Source: Mojavia pulchra JT2-VF2 (lineage in GTDB: Bacteria; Cyanobacteriota; Cyanobacteriia; Cyanobacteriales; Nostocaceae). Taken from it: 64,000 bases of DNA. This document shows positions 1 through 8,100 of this stretch, piece after piece. The position numbers and the translations under genes are program-made. Within the stretch, counting starts at the first letter, position 1, and each line of letters opens with the position of its first letter. The stretch is from positions 124,001 to 188,000 of the forward strand of contig JAHHHN010000001.1 of NCBI GenBank assembly GCA_019359325.1, read 5' to 3'. Below the pieces are notes generated by a model. It saw only the letters and a list, made by a program, of their open reading frames with translations. It did not search any database and was not told the origin of the DNA.

Positions 1-962
1 TGAATGCGATCGCTATCAATCCCTAATTTCTTACCCGCTAACTCAACAAGATTTTCAGCATCACCACTAATTGATATCTCATTCTCAAAGCACCAATTCT
101 GCCAACCAAAAGCTTCCTTAGCTAGTGTAGTTAGTGCCTCACTACGATCGCCACTGGGATTAGCACCATTTGAGATCTCTTTTGATTTTTCTGTGAGTAA
201 CTTTTCTATAGGTAGTCCATGAGGAGCTAAGTGTAATTGAGCTAATGATGGTGGGAGGTTTGTGCTGGCTTGTTTTTTGGTTGAATAAAGACCTATTGAT
301 TCTAAATCTTCCACCTCAACTAATTCACCTTTATTTATTGATTGGTATGGATTTCCAGATGGGCCAATTGTTGGACTCAGAACCGTAAACCGACCATTAC
401 CTAAGCATTCCCCTACATGCTTACCTCCTGTGGATAATGCAAAGTTGGTAAACTCAGGCTTCTTTCTAACTCGAATACCAATTCGCCAACCCCCTGAATG
501 AGTGCGTTCGATAAATGTCGCCTTTAAAGCTGGGTAACGATTTAGCCATTCTGAGACTAGGCGATCGCATTCTTGCTGTGAATCGAAATTTTTGACATCA
601 AAATCAATCCAAACAGTGTTATTCCAACCGCCGAGAGTGCCTACTCCATTAAGAGGATTGGCGAACCATGTATCTAGCTCAATCTGTGTAGGTAATCTTT
701 TTTGGTACTGAGTGTGAGGTATTAGATGAGGTTTATTGCTTTCATCTAAGTAACTAGGATTTTTGCCCGTAAAAAAGGGCTTAGGTGTTGCTCCGTCTTT
801 TTCATACTCAATATTTCCATTTTTATCACTCTTGGGATACTTAAATGGGTCTTGTTTCGGCGCGACTGGTAGTGCTGGATATCCGTGTTTGGTAAGCCAC
901 TCAATAGCTGTGTTGCGATCGCTGATAAAATTATTGTGGATAGAAGTTGTCTCCATTAACAT
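1..962 (-). CDS. Bifunctional primase-polymerase (N-terminal part, cut by window)
   Basis: The frame is open from an ATG at 962 to the window edge, giving about 320 N-terminal residues of a longer protein. The start is supported by GGAGG six bases upstream; a second in-frame ATG lies two codons on. A DxD metal site is seen at D120-F-D122 and an H155-S-G-G motif follows, the order found in archaeo-eukaryotic-type prim-pol domains of plasmids and phages. Such proteins prime and extend DNA at the element's origin; a helicase domain often follows in the missing part. It is downstream of and co-directional with the excisionase-like and integrase genes, so it probably replicates the excised element. 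Family call is confident; the exact subfamily is not. Confidence 0.8.
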   Translation of the reverse strand, partial: MLMETTSIHNNFISDRNTAIEWLTKHGYPALPVAPKQDPFKYPKSDKNGNIEYEKDGATPKPFFTGKNPSYLDESNKPHLIPHTQYQKRLPTQIELDTWFANPLNGVGTLGGWNNTVWIDFDVKNFDSQQECDRLVSEWLNRYPALKATFIERTHSGGWRIGIRVRKKPEFTNFALSTGGKHVGECLGNGRFTVLSPTIGPSGNPYQSINKGELVEVEDLESIGLYSTKKQASTNLPPSLAQLHLAPHGLPIEKLLTEKSKEISNGANPSGDRSEALTTLAKEAFGWQNWCFENEISISGDAENLVELAGKKLGIDSDRI

Positions 963-1048
963 TGCTCACCTCCTGTTTCCACAATCAGATATAAAATTTT
1001 CTCTTGGAGCAACCCTAACTTTTTACAGTTGTAATTTTGAGATGCCAT

Positions 1049-1333
1049 TTAGCTGACCTTCCTTCCGCGTTTCAGGGGTTGATTTGAGGGAAGAGAGTGA
1101 AGGTAAGCTTCTATTGCTCTTTGGTGAGCTTGAGGATTATCTCGATTAGCGATCCAATCAAGTATTAGCGGAAGATTATACAGCGTGGTTCTAGAATTAA
1201 TCTTTTGCCAGTGAATGCTCTCCTGCCAAATTCCTTGGAGCCGATATCGCTTAAATGTTTCAGAAGACAATCCTATCTGGTTAGATAGTTGTTTTTTGGT
1301 GACAAAATTGTTCATATTAGAGTAATTTGTCAT
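1049..1333 (-). CDS. Excisionase-like / HTH small DNA-binding protein
   Basis: A 94-residue protein with an N-terminal helix-turn-helix-like stretch (KKQLSNQIGLSSETFKRYR, about residues 12-30), then IHWQKINSRTTLYNLPLILDWIAN and a basic C-terminus. This arrangement resembles small cyanobacterial and phage excisionase-type proteins coded next to integrases. Its likely role is to control integrase direction or element gene expression. The start is uncertain: ATG at 1333 and ATG at 1315 are both possible, neither has a clear Shine-Dalgarno sequence, and both lie in a perfect 21-bp inverted repeat (1304-1358). The primase-polymerase start is 86 bases downstream, so the two may be cotranscribed. 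Confidence 0.6.
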   Translation of the reverse strand: MTNYSNMNNFVTKKQLSNQIGLSSETFKRYRLQGIWQESIHWQKINSRTTLYNLPLILDWIANRDNPQAHQRAIEAYLHSLPSNQPLKRGRKVS

Positions 1334-1358
1334 TAACTACTCTAATATGAACAATTTT
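1304..1358. promoter_or_regulatory. Perfect 21-bp inverted repeat over the excisionase-like start
   Basis: Arms at 1304-1324 and 1338-1358 are perfectly complementary, separated by 13 bases. On the minus-strand transcript the loop contains the ATG at 1333 and the 3' arm contains the ATG at 1315. As DNA it could be an operator for a dimeric repressor; as RNA it would be a strong hairpin placing the start codon in its loop. There is no T-run, so it is not a typical terminator. Confidence 0.7.
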
Positions 1359-1526
1359 AGTTTAAGAAAACTGAAAGCGACTTTTCGTGCTAAATCCTTA
1401 CGTAGCAAGCATTCCAGAAATAAGTTATTTTTGACGTATCTTACTTTGGGTATGAGGAGAAAAGCTCTAATAGCCACCTTAAGATATCAACATATCAAGG
1501 CGATTTTTATTAATTGCTTACTATAG
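1347..1526 (+). CDS. Possible small basic ORF, 59 aa
   Basis: An ATG inside the right arm of the inverted repeat opens a 59-codon frame on the plus strand, starting MNNFSLRKLKATFRAKSLRS. It is rich in Lys and Arg. Because the arms are complementary, its first four residues (MNNF) are identical to residues 7-10 of the excisionase-like protein. No ribosome binding site is evident, and the frame may be open by chance. Its stop is next to the 3' end of the convergent minus-strand gene at 1528. Confidence 0.15.
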   Translation: MNNFSLRKLKATFRAKSLRSKHSRNKLFLTYLTLGMRRKALIATLRYQHIKAIFINCLL

Positions 1527-1527
1527 T

Positions 1528-2310
1528 TTAGTCTGTAGTTTCATCCATAAAAGTGACTTGCTTCTTTTTTCTTCTATCTCGCCTTTGTCTTTTTCCGTCT
1601 TGAGAATCCTCATCTTCTTTTCTACCTTGCCTTTGTATTTTTCCTTGATTAAAAGCCCGGTATTTTTCACTCTTCATCAACGCCACAAAAGTCTCTCTAG
1701 CACGCACCACAGGCATATAAAATTTCTGTCTGAATTGATGATCGCGCTCTGCAAAGCTAATTGCTTGAGTTATAATTTCCCAGGTATAGGGGCTTTCCTC
1801 CCGATCAAAAGGATTTTCAGATCCCCGAAGTTTACGGTTTTGCTGTTGCAGACGAGCCAGGTAATTCTTTACTGGCACTTGACCACCAAGACAAGCAAAA
1901 TTTATAACCATAAGGTTCGTTTCTAGTATTAAGTCACGGAACATTAGTGCAGGATAAAGGGTCAAAGGTTTTAACGAGTGGATCTGTTCAAGCATTGTAA
2001 GAACAGCTTTCCATAGTTCAACTTCTGGTTTGATAATGGCTCTCTCGTTTCTTTTGAGCTTCCAATACGGAAATTTAGCATCAATCTTTTGCCGATAAAA
2101 TTCCCCTACAACTGCCTTATGATATTGCAGTAGCTGTCTTCCTGTAACTGTCTGTATCAAATCTTGGTTTTGCTCCTCAGATGTAATTTCCTCAAAAACT
2201 GCCACAAGAATCACTAAGGGATTATTTATCTGAAATGCTGAGGGAGCTATTAAATAGGGGCTAGGCACTAATATGTATGGATTGGGCACAAATAATAGAT
2301 TTTCGCTCAT
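1528..2310 (-). CDS. Hypothetical protein of the integrated element
   Basis: A 260-residue protein that I do not recognise. The N-terminus is proline- and hydrophobic-rich (residues 5-40) without a clear signal peptide. The middle has mixed helical character (KAVLTMLEQIHSLKPLTLYPALMFRDLILE). The last 40 residues are highly charged and basic (KEDEDSQDGKRQRRDRRKKKQ), suggesting nucleic-acid contact or disorder. It lies between the integrase (219 bases upstream) and the excisionase-like gene on the same strand, so it is probably element cargo or an accessory factor. Codon use looks like that of its neighbours. Function unknown. Confidence 0.65.
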   Translation of the reverse strand: MSENLLFVPNPYILVPSPYLIAPSAFQINNPLVILVAVFEEITSEEQNQDLIQTVTGRQLLQYHKAVVGEFYRQKIDAKFPYWKLKRNERAIIKPEVELWKAVLTMLEQIHSLKPLTLYPALMFRDLILETNLMVINFACLGGQVPVKNYLARLQQQNRKLRGSENPFDREESPYTWEIITQAISFAERDHQFRQKFYMPVVRARETFVALMKSEKYRAFNQGKIQRQGRKEDEDSQDGKRQRRDRRKKKQVTFMDETTD

Positions 2311-2477
2311 ACGACTCTTAGATTTTTAGTTATGATAATTGACGATTGCTGTCGCAGAAAGGCAAGACTTTCAACGAAATGCTAGATTCAGACAAGAATG
2401 TTAGCAAGTAAGGCTCAAAATTCAATTGCTCCCTAATGTAGGACTTACGCCCAAATGACGTGAAAGCATTGATTTAA

Positions 2478-2507
2478 TGTAGGGATAATTCATGAATTGC
2501 CCCTACA
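2478..2507. repeat. Near-perfect 30-bp palindrome downstream of the integrase
   Basis: The arms TGTAGGG and CCCTACA flank a palindromic AATTCATGAATT core, with one mismatched dinucleotide pair. It sits 23 bases past the integrase stop and just after a 'taggacttacgc' stretch of the kind dispersed in Nostoc-type genomes. It may act as a transcription end point or be an interspersed repeat. It lacks a T-run on the integrase strand. Confidence 0.5.
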
Positions 2508-2529
2508 TTTCTTACTAGATAAGTAATAA

Positions 2530-3717
2530 TTAGTCGATTGGCCGTAAGCTCAACATTTTCAAGAAATCTGCATAGTGCTTCTCAATCATTTCAACGCTTG
2601 TATCGCACCATCCGGCGATGACTGACTCAGGAATGCCTTTAATAATTTGAAGAGTAATGAAGGTATCCCTACAGCTATAAGGCGTGGTGTCTGGCTTAAT
2701 TGGGTCAACAATACGATTCCAGGCATTATTGCAAAAATTGTTGTAAGTGATTACTTTACCTTTTGGGCTGGGAAAAACTAAAGCATCTGGATGAGGGTTC
2801 TCAGGTTTGATAGATAGTAGTAACTGTCGCAATCTTTCTGAACAGGAGAATCGCCGCTTTTTGTTATTTTTCGACCCTTCCACTCTAATAGGAATACCAT
2901 TCCCAGATGTTGTCACCAAACCTTCAAAGCGGATAAAACCACAATCTTCTGTTATATGCTTCCATTGGAGTCCGATCGCTTCTGATGGACGGCAGCCTGT
3001 TAGAAATAAGAATTCGACAAAGGGAGCATAGTGAGCATAACTGATACCTGTAAAGCCTCTACCGTTCCAGTTTCCCCGATGATTCTTAAAAGCCTGGATA
3101 ATTTTTTCTCTTTCTTCTTCGGTAAAAGCGTTTGGCTTAGGTTCCAATTGATAACGGTACTTCGGCATTTCGTTAGCCATTCCTACATAAGGGTTAGTAC
3201 CAATCAATCCATGCTTTACACCCCACTTACAAGCTGCATTGAGTTGAATTAATGCTCGTTTAGTTTGGTGTACCGTGGTAATTGCCTCTAAACCGGCTTT
3301 AACCTTCACAGCGTCTAGTAATGGTATATCACCCAAGCGCGTAAACAATTTAGTAAAGCTATTGTGGTACCCCTTAGTTGTTTCCTTCAAACTTGATGAC
3401 TTGTAAGCAAGATAACCCTCCCAAAGTTCAGTAATTTTCATCCCAATTTGGGGTGTAATTTCAGACTTTAAAAGAGTAAGAGCTAATTCAGGTTTGTACT
3501 TTTTCAAAGTTGGATCAAAATTTCCTGAAGCAATATCCAACTCAATCTGAGCCTTTTTCGCTTCTGCTGCTTTGCGGTTTAATTTAGTGTCGGCCAATCC
3601 AATCGATAGATTGTGTCTTTTCCCCGCATGACGAAATCGTAGTTGTAACCGACCATGAGAAACAACAATAGAGACGTTTCCCTTAGGCGTCTTACGTTGA
3701 GACGGTTTGTCGTACAT
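2530..3717 (-). CDS. Tyrosine site-specific recombinase (integrase)
   Basis: A 395-residue phage-type integrase. The N-terminal arm-binding region (about residues 10-60: VSHGRLQLRFRHAGKRHNLSIGL) is of the cyanobacterial type, followed by a SAM-like core-binding domain (about 90-180) and the catalytic domain (about 195-390). Catalytic residues visible are R243 in TGCRPSEA, R350 in YSCRDT and the nucleophile Y382 in EKHYADF; the usual His of HxxR is Y347, a variation I believe occurs in this group. It would insert and, with an excisionase, remove the element at the tRNA-Gly gene 180 bases upstream. Length and motif order argue for an intact enzyme. Confidence 0.93.
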   Translation of the reverse strand: MYDKPSQRKTPKGNVSIVVSHGRLQLRFRHAGKRHNLSIGLADTKLNRKAAEAKKAQIELDIASGNFDPTLKKYKPELALTLLKSEITPQIGMKITELWEGYLAYKSSSLKETTKGYHNSFTKLFTRLGDIPLLDAVKVKAGLEAITTVHQTKRALIQLNAACKWGVKHGLIGTNPYVGMANEMPKYRYQLEPKPNAFTEEEREKIIQAFKNHRGNWNGRGFTGISYAHYAPFVEFLFLTGCRPSEAIGLQWKHITEDCGFIRFEGLVTTSGNGIPIRVEGSKNNKKRRFSCSERLRQLLLSIKPENPHPDALVFPSPKGKVITYNNFCNNAWNRIVDPIKPDTTPYSCRDTFITLQIIKGIPESVIAGWCDTSVEMIEKHYADFLKMLSLRPID

Positions 3718-3746
3718 AGCGTTAATAGTACATATGTTCTTATAAG

Positions 3747-3779
3747 TTTACACCCAATTTACGCCCAATTTACGCCCAA
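3747..3779. repeat. Three tandem 11-bp repeats upstream of the integrase
   Basis: TTTACACCCAA at 3747-3757 is followed directly by TTTACGCCCAA at 3758-3768 and again at 3769-3779. A related TTACGCCCAA lies near 2446, beyond the other end of the integrase gene. Their place between the integrase and the tRNA end fits arm-type integrase sites or iterons; this is inference. Confidence 0.6.
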
Positions 3780-3852
3780 ACTACCCTAACTTACCCCAAA
3801 TTTTTCTAGTTCACCAGTACTTAAGTACTAATATCTCAGCTATGTAGAAAAA

Positions 3853-3889
3853 CAAAAACCCCCAAAACATAAGTGTTTCGGGGGTTTTC
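3853..3889 (-). terminator. Rho-independent terminator of tRNA-Gly
   Basis: On the minus strand, CCCCCGAAACA - CTTA - TGTTTTGGGGG forms a strong stem with two G-T pairs and is followed by TTTTTGTTTTT. It lies 8 bases beyond the tRNA 3' end and separates the tRNA from the element. Confidence 0.8.
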
Positions 3890-3896
3890 TTCAGTA

Positions 3897-3967
3897 AGCG
3901 GGCGGCGGGAATCGAACCCGCATTAATAGCTTGGAAGGCTATAGTTTTACCACTAAACTACGCCCGC
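3897..3967 (-). tRNA. trnG: tRNA-Gly (anticodon UCC)
   Basis: A 71-base cloverleaf. Acceptor GCGGGCG pairs with CGCCCGC, with T as discriminator. The T arm is GCGGG TTCGATT CCCGC and the anticodon loop reads CTTCCAA, giving UCC. CCA is not encoded. The 3' end faces the integrase, so this gene is the likely attachment site. Confidence 0.95.
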
Positions 3968-4024
3968 AAATTTCCAACCTTTATACAATAACATACTTGT
4001 AGCTGAAATTCAAGAAGTTAGCTA

Positions 4025-5041
4025 TCAAGGTAGCGGCTCTATTCGGATACGTAGTATAAGATTACTAGGCTTGGGATCGTTTGGATCGTTATCATACGCA
4101 GGTTCAAATTCCCAGCCATTGAAGACTTGATTGGCTACGAACTCCTCATAGTAGCTTTTTTCCTGTGCGGAGATAGCTTCATCCGCAATATTAATGTGCT
4201 CAAGTTTGCCTGTTTCAGAAATAGTTAATACCACTTTAAATTCTACAGGTCGGCCAGAATCCTTTTCGATATACTTGATATATTCAAGACCCTTGCTAAA
4301 TGGCTGGTTGCTTGGTTTTATTCTGGCAGGATGAGTGTGTCTATCTCTTTCTCCTTGTTGAGGTTCTCCAACTACACTTGCGATGAGGCTTCCTCCTACT
4401 GCATTGGAGGATGACGGGGAAGACTCTTGATTATTAGTATTACCTGCAATTTCACCTTGACGTTGCTCACTCAGTTCACGCTGACGTTGTTCACTCAGTT
4501 CACGCTGACGTTGTTCACTCAGTTCACGCTGACGTTGCTCACTCAGTTCACGCTGACGTTGTTCTGCAATTTCACGTTGACGTTGCTCAGTCAGTTCGCG
4601 TTGACGTTGTTCAGCAATTTCACGTTGACGCTGCTTGGTGAAAGCTATGGCACTTTTATCTTGAGTGGTAGGTGCTGGTTTTGTTGTTAACTTATCTGTT
4701 GGAACTACTTGCTTTGGTAAATTGTTTGCTTGTAACTTCTGATTTCTGGATGATGACTTTGGCAATACTTGTTTTGGTGAAGAAGCAACTGGTTTTGCTA
4801 TTGCTCTTGGTTTAGCTCTTGATTTTGTTTGAGAAGAAAGCTCTATAAATTCAATCGGAATATTGGCTTTGCCTTGTTGCTGCCACAACAGGCTAAAATA
4901 ATATGAACGTATCAGCCAGAAGACTAGCAAGTGTAGCGCAACTGAACCTACTGCTACAGCAATCCACAAACTAGGTGGATCAGTATGCCGCCTCCATACC
5001 TTGTTTGGAATTGAAGTTGTTTCCGCAACCGATTGTGTCAT
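4025..5041 (-). CDS. TonB-like protein with QRQREL repeats
   Basis: A 338-residue protein with a short cytoplasmic N-terminus, one membrane helix (about residues 24-46: LWIAVAVGSVALHLLVFWLI), a long linker and a C-terminal domain (about 245-335: FKVVLTISETGKLEHINI...GWEFEPAYDN) of TonB type. TonB proteins span the periplasm and pass energy to outer-membrane transporters; a general envelope link is equally possible here. The linker holds eight 8-residue units (QRQRE[LI][STA]E, about residues 134-199), predicted to form a long charged helix instead of the usual Pro-Lys rod. It lies 69 bases downstream of cyaC on the same strand and may be cotranscribed. No exbB/exbD gene is nearby. Confidence 0.7.
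   Translation of the reverse strand: MTQSVAETTSIPNKVWRRHTDPPSLWIAVAVGSVALHLLVFWLIRSYYFSLLWQQQGKANIPIEFIELSSQTKSRAKPRAIAKPVASSPKQVLPKSSSRNQKLQANNLPKQVVPTDKLTTKPAPTTQDKSAIAFTKQRQREIAEQRQRELTEQRQREIAEQRQRELSEQRQRELSEQRQRELSEQRQRELSEQRQGEIAGNTNNQESSPSSSNAVGGSLIASVVGEPQQGERDRHTHPARIKPSNQPFSKGLEYIKYIEKDSGRPVEFKVVLTISETGKLEHINIADEAISAQEKSYYEEFVANQVFNGWEFEPAYDNDPNDPKPSNLILRIRIEPLP
4445..4640. repeat. 24-bp tandem repeat in the TonB-like gene, about 8 units
   Basis: Units of the form ttcacgctgacgttgctcactcag repeat in frame, each giving eight residues of the QRQREL array. Neighbouring units are nearly identical, so copy number probably varies between strains. Confidence 0.85.
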
Positions 5042-5110
5042 ATTAAATTAAAAATTGGATATGATTCGGTGCTTTTACTCACCACTACTGCTTCAAAATC
5101 CATTTATTTT

Positions 5111-8100
5111 TTAGCGATTAGCCATTATCTCTGATGACACAGCAAAGGTCAAAACTGTTTCATCTACTCCTTTAAGTTCTAGGGGACTAACTTTAGTAAT
5201 TTCTTCATCCTGTAAATAGTCTGCTACAGCAGCAGAAACCAAAATAGTACCGGGAATAGCGGCAGATTGCAACCTGGCGGCAATATTCACACTTGGCCCA
5301 ATCGCTGTGTAGTCAGCACGTTCGGCGCTACCAAACATTCCCACAACTGCCGTACCTTGGTGAATACCACAACGAAACCTTACGCCAGCATGTCCGCTAG
5401 GGTCGAATATACCTTGGTCTTTCCAACGCTGGTTCAACTGGTTAAGTGAGCGGTGCATTGCTCTTGCTGTATTGATGGCACGACGCACCTGTTCATTTGG
5501 TGTTAATTCTTCTGGCGCTCCATATAAAGCTAAAATAGCATCTCCCATAAATTTATCCACAGTGCCGCCATTGTCAAACACAGTCTTGGTCATAGCTTCT
5601 AAATACTCATTCAGCAACTCTGCCACTCGTCGGGATCTAAGAGTATTTGCTAGCTGGGTAAAGCCAACTATGTCACTAAACAAAACTGTAATCAAGCGCG
5701 GTTCCGGTCTTAAATCTAGCGTCAAATCTCCCATTGCGGCTTTTTTTACCAATACAGGTGGCAAAAAGCGCTTTAGTACTGATTCTGTCAGGTAAGTATT
5801 TAACTCCACAACCCGTCGTTCATTTTCTTTCAAGGCTAAGAGATTCCTTACTTCCGCCAGAAGTTCCCGGTCATTAAACGGTTTGGCTAGATAAGCATCC
5901 GCACCATGTTCTGTGCCTTCAATACGGGTTTCCTCATCAACTTTTGCTGTGAGTAGAATGATTGGTGTTCCTTTCAATTTATCTTCATTGCGGATCATCC
6001 GAATCATTTCCAGTCCCGTCACCAAGGGCATCATTAAGTCAGTGACAATCAAGCTGGGTAAAATTTCCTGAGCTAATTTAAAGCCTTCAGCACCGTTACG
6101 GGCTGTCTGGACTTGATAGCCATTGCTACGAATTATATCAGATACATAGGTTCGCAAATCTGGGTTGTCATCTACAACCAGAATTAAGTGTCCAGTTTTT
6201 ACAGGATTACCATTACTTTGTCCTTGAGAGTCCTGAGTGTCAGAACTCGGTGATAAGTCTTTGGTAAGGCTTTCGATGTTATCTATTGTTGGCTCTACTA
6301 GTTCCAAATCAGCTAATTCCACACTAGCGCGGCTTGTGTTCAGTTCACAAGGTGTTTCTTGCACTTGCTGTGTGGGTAAGTGAGTATTTCCAGACACAAG
6401 CCATAAAGTAAAGGTAGTACCTTCCCCGTAAACTGATTCTACAGTTACTTGACCACCATGCAGTTCTACCAGTTCTTTGACTAAAGCCAAACCCAAACCA
6501 CTACCTTCATAGGAACGGTTTTCCGAGCCTTCAGCTTGACGGAAGCGCTCAAATAAGTGGGAGATTTGTTCTTTAACAATGCCAATGCCTGTGTCTTGTA
6601 CTTGCAATATACAACGATCTGCTTCAGATTGCAGCCTGACACTGATTGTGCCACCTTCTGGAGTAAACTTCATGGCATTTGACAGCAGGTTGTAAACCAC
6701 TTTGTCAAATTTTTCCATATCTAAATATACTTGAGGGCATTCGCCAAACTCAGTTACTAGATGGAGTTCCTTTTTCTCACAGTAGGGGCGAAATGACTCA
6801 ACTATTTGGCTGACAAACTCGACCAAATCGCAAGGACGGAAACTAGGCTGCATCCTTCCAGCATCTAAGCGTTGTAGATCCAGTAATTGATTTACCAGTC
6901 GGAGCAGGCGGCGGGAGTTACGTAAGGCGATCGCACTTTGGGCGTAAGACAATCCCTCACCAATACTTACTGCTGACTCTAAAGGCCCTTGAATTAAGGT
7001 AATAGGAGTGCGGAATTCATGGGAGATGTTTTGAAAAAATTCAGTTTTTTGTTTGTCTAATTGCAGCAAGCGTTCAGCTTGATCGCGAGTTGTTTGGTAC
7101 AAGCGTGATTGCTGTACGGCGATCGCTGCTTGAGCTGCTACAGATTTAGCTAGATCAATCTCAGATGATAACCATCGACGTGATTTGCTACCTTCACGCA
7201 AGGTGATACTACCGATGCATTTGCCATCAGCTAGTAACGGAACAACCATGAGCGATCGCGCTGGCATTTTCAAAGGCAAATCAAACCCCTTGATTTCCGC
7301 AGGACAATTGCTCATATCAGCAATTACTACTGGTTCCTGCGTGCGTAAGATTTCTTGTAGGATCGGATTTCCTTGGATTGGTGCTTGAGAATCGGGTAGT
7401 TGTTGTTTTAATTTGTGATTACTACTACTTAATAATTGACCTTGAGCTAGCTTAATAATATCGTTTGAATTTTTACCGCTATCATACAGCCCTACACAGT
7501 GGACAAACTCATCTTCCTCTGTCCATAAAGAAAGAACGCAGCCATCTACTTGTAAGGCTTGCCCTAGTTGCTCGGTAATAGCCGCAAATATTTCTTCAGG
7601 ATCTAGACTAGAGCGAATTGCCGTAGTAATTGTATTAATTAGAGCTTCTCGTTTAGCAAGAGCACGTACTTGTTCGTAAGTATAAGCTTGAGATAAAGCA
7701 AGGGCCGCCTGATCCGCTACCATTAACACCAGTTGCACTTCTTCATCCCTCCAAATGCGAGGTTGGAAGCACTGGTGCAGCGCTAGCACTGCCATCAGTT
7801 CTTGTTGACAAATCAGCGGCACAACTAAGCTGGAGCAAATGTTAGCTGCAACAAAAGCTGTGTTACGTTGTCGCAGTTCAGGAGTATCGCCCTGGATACG
7901 TTCATCATCTGCCACATTATGAATCACTTGTACTTCGCGGGTTTCCCACACTGTCTCAGCCAAAAGAGGTTGAGAGGCAAAGGAACCGACAGACAAAGCA
8001 GAAGAATTATCTGCTTGCTCCTCTGCTGCCTTTTGAGGAGCCTTTTGGTAAATAAATCCTTCATCTACCAACTGCTCATCTTGGAAGGGACGTAAGAGAC

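Larger units (their letters stand above)
1..3896. mobile_element. Right end of an integrated element at tRNA-Gly
   Basis: Four co-directional genes (integrase, unknown protein, excisionase-like protein, primase-polymerase) lie against the 3' end of a tRNA-Gly gene. This is the usual layout of integrative plasmids, phage satellites and related elements that insert at the 3' end of tRNA genes. Seen: integrase adjacent to the tRNA, tandem 11-bp repeats between them, and replication-type genes behind. Inferred: the element extends beyond the left edge of the window, where a copy of the tRNA 3' end should mark the other attachment site. No capsid, conjugation or toxin genes are visible in this portion, so the type of element is undetermined. 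Confidence 0.75.

Noticed and set aside
4445-4640. CRISPR array
   Set aside because: The 24-bp units are contiguous without spacers and stay in the TonB frame; the 48-bp array at 15421-15812 is likewise coding. No CRISPR array seen in the window.
4427-4690. Plus-strand repeat ORF (FTLTLF repeats)
   Set aside because: Antisense shadow of the QRQREL repeats in the TonB-like gene.
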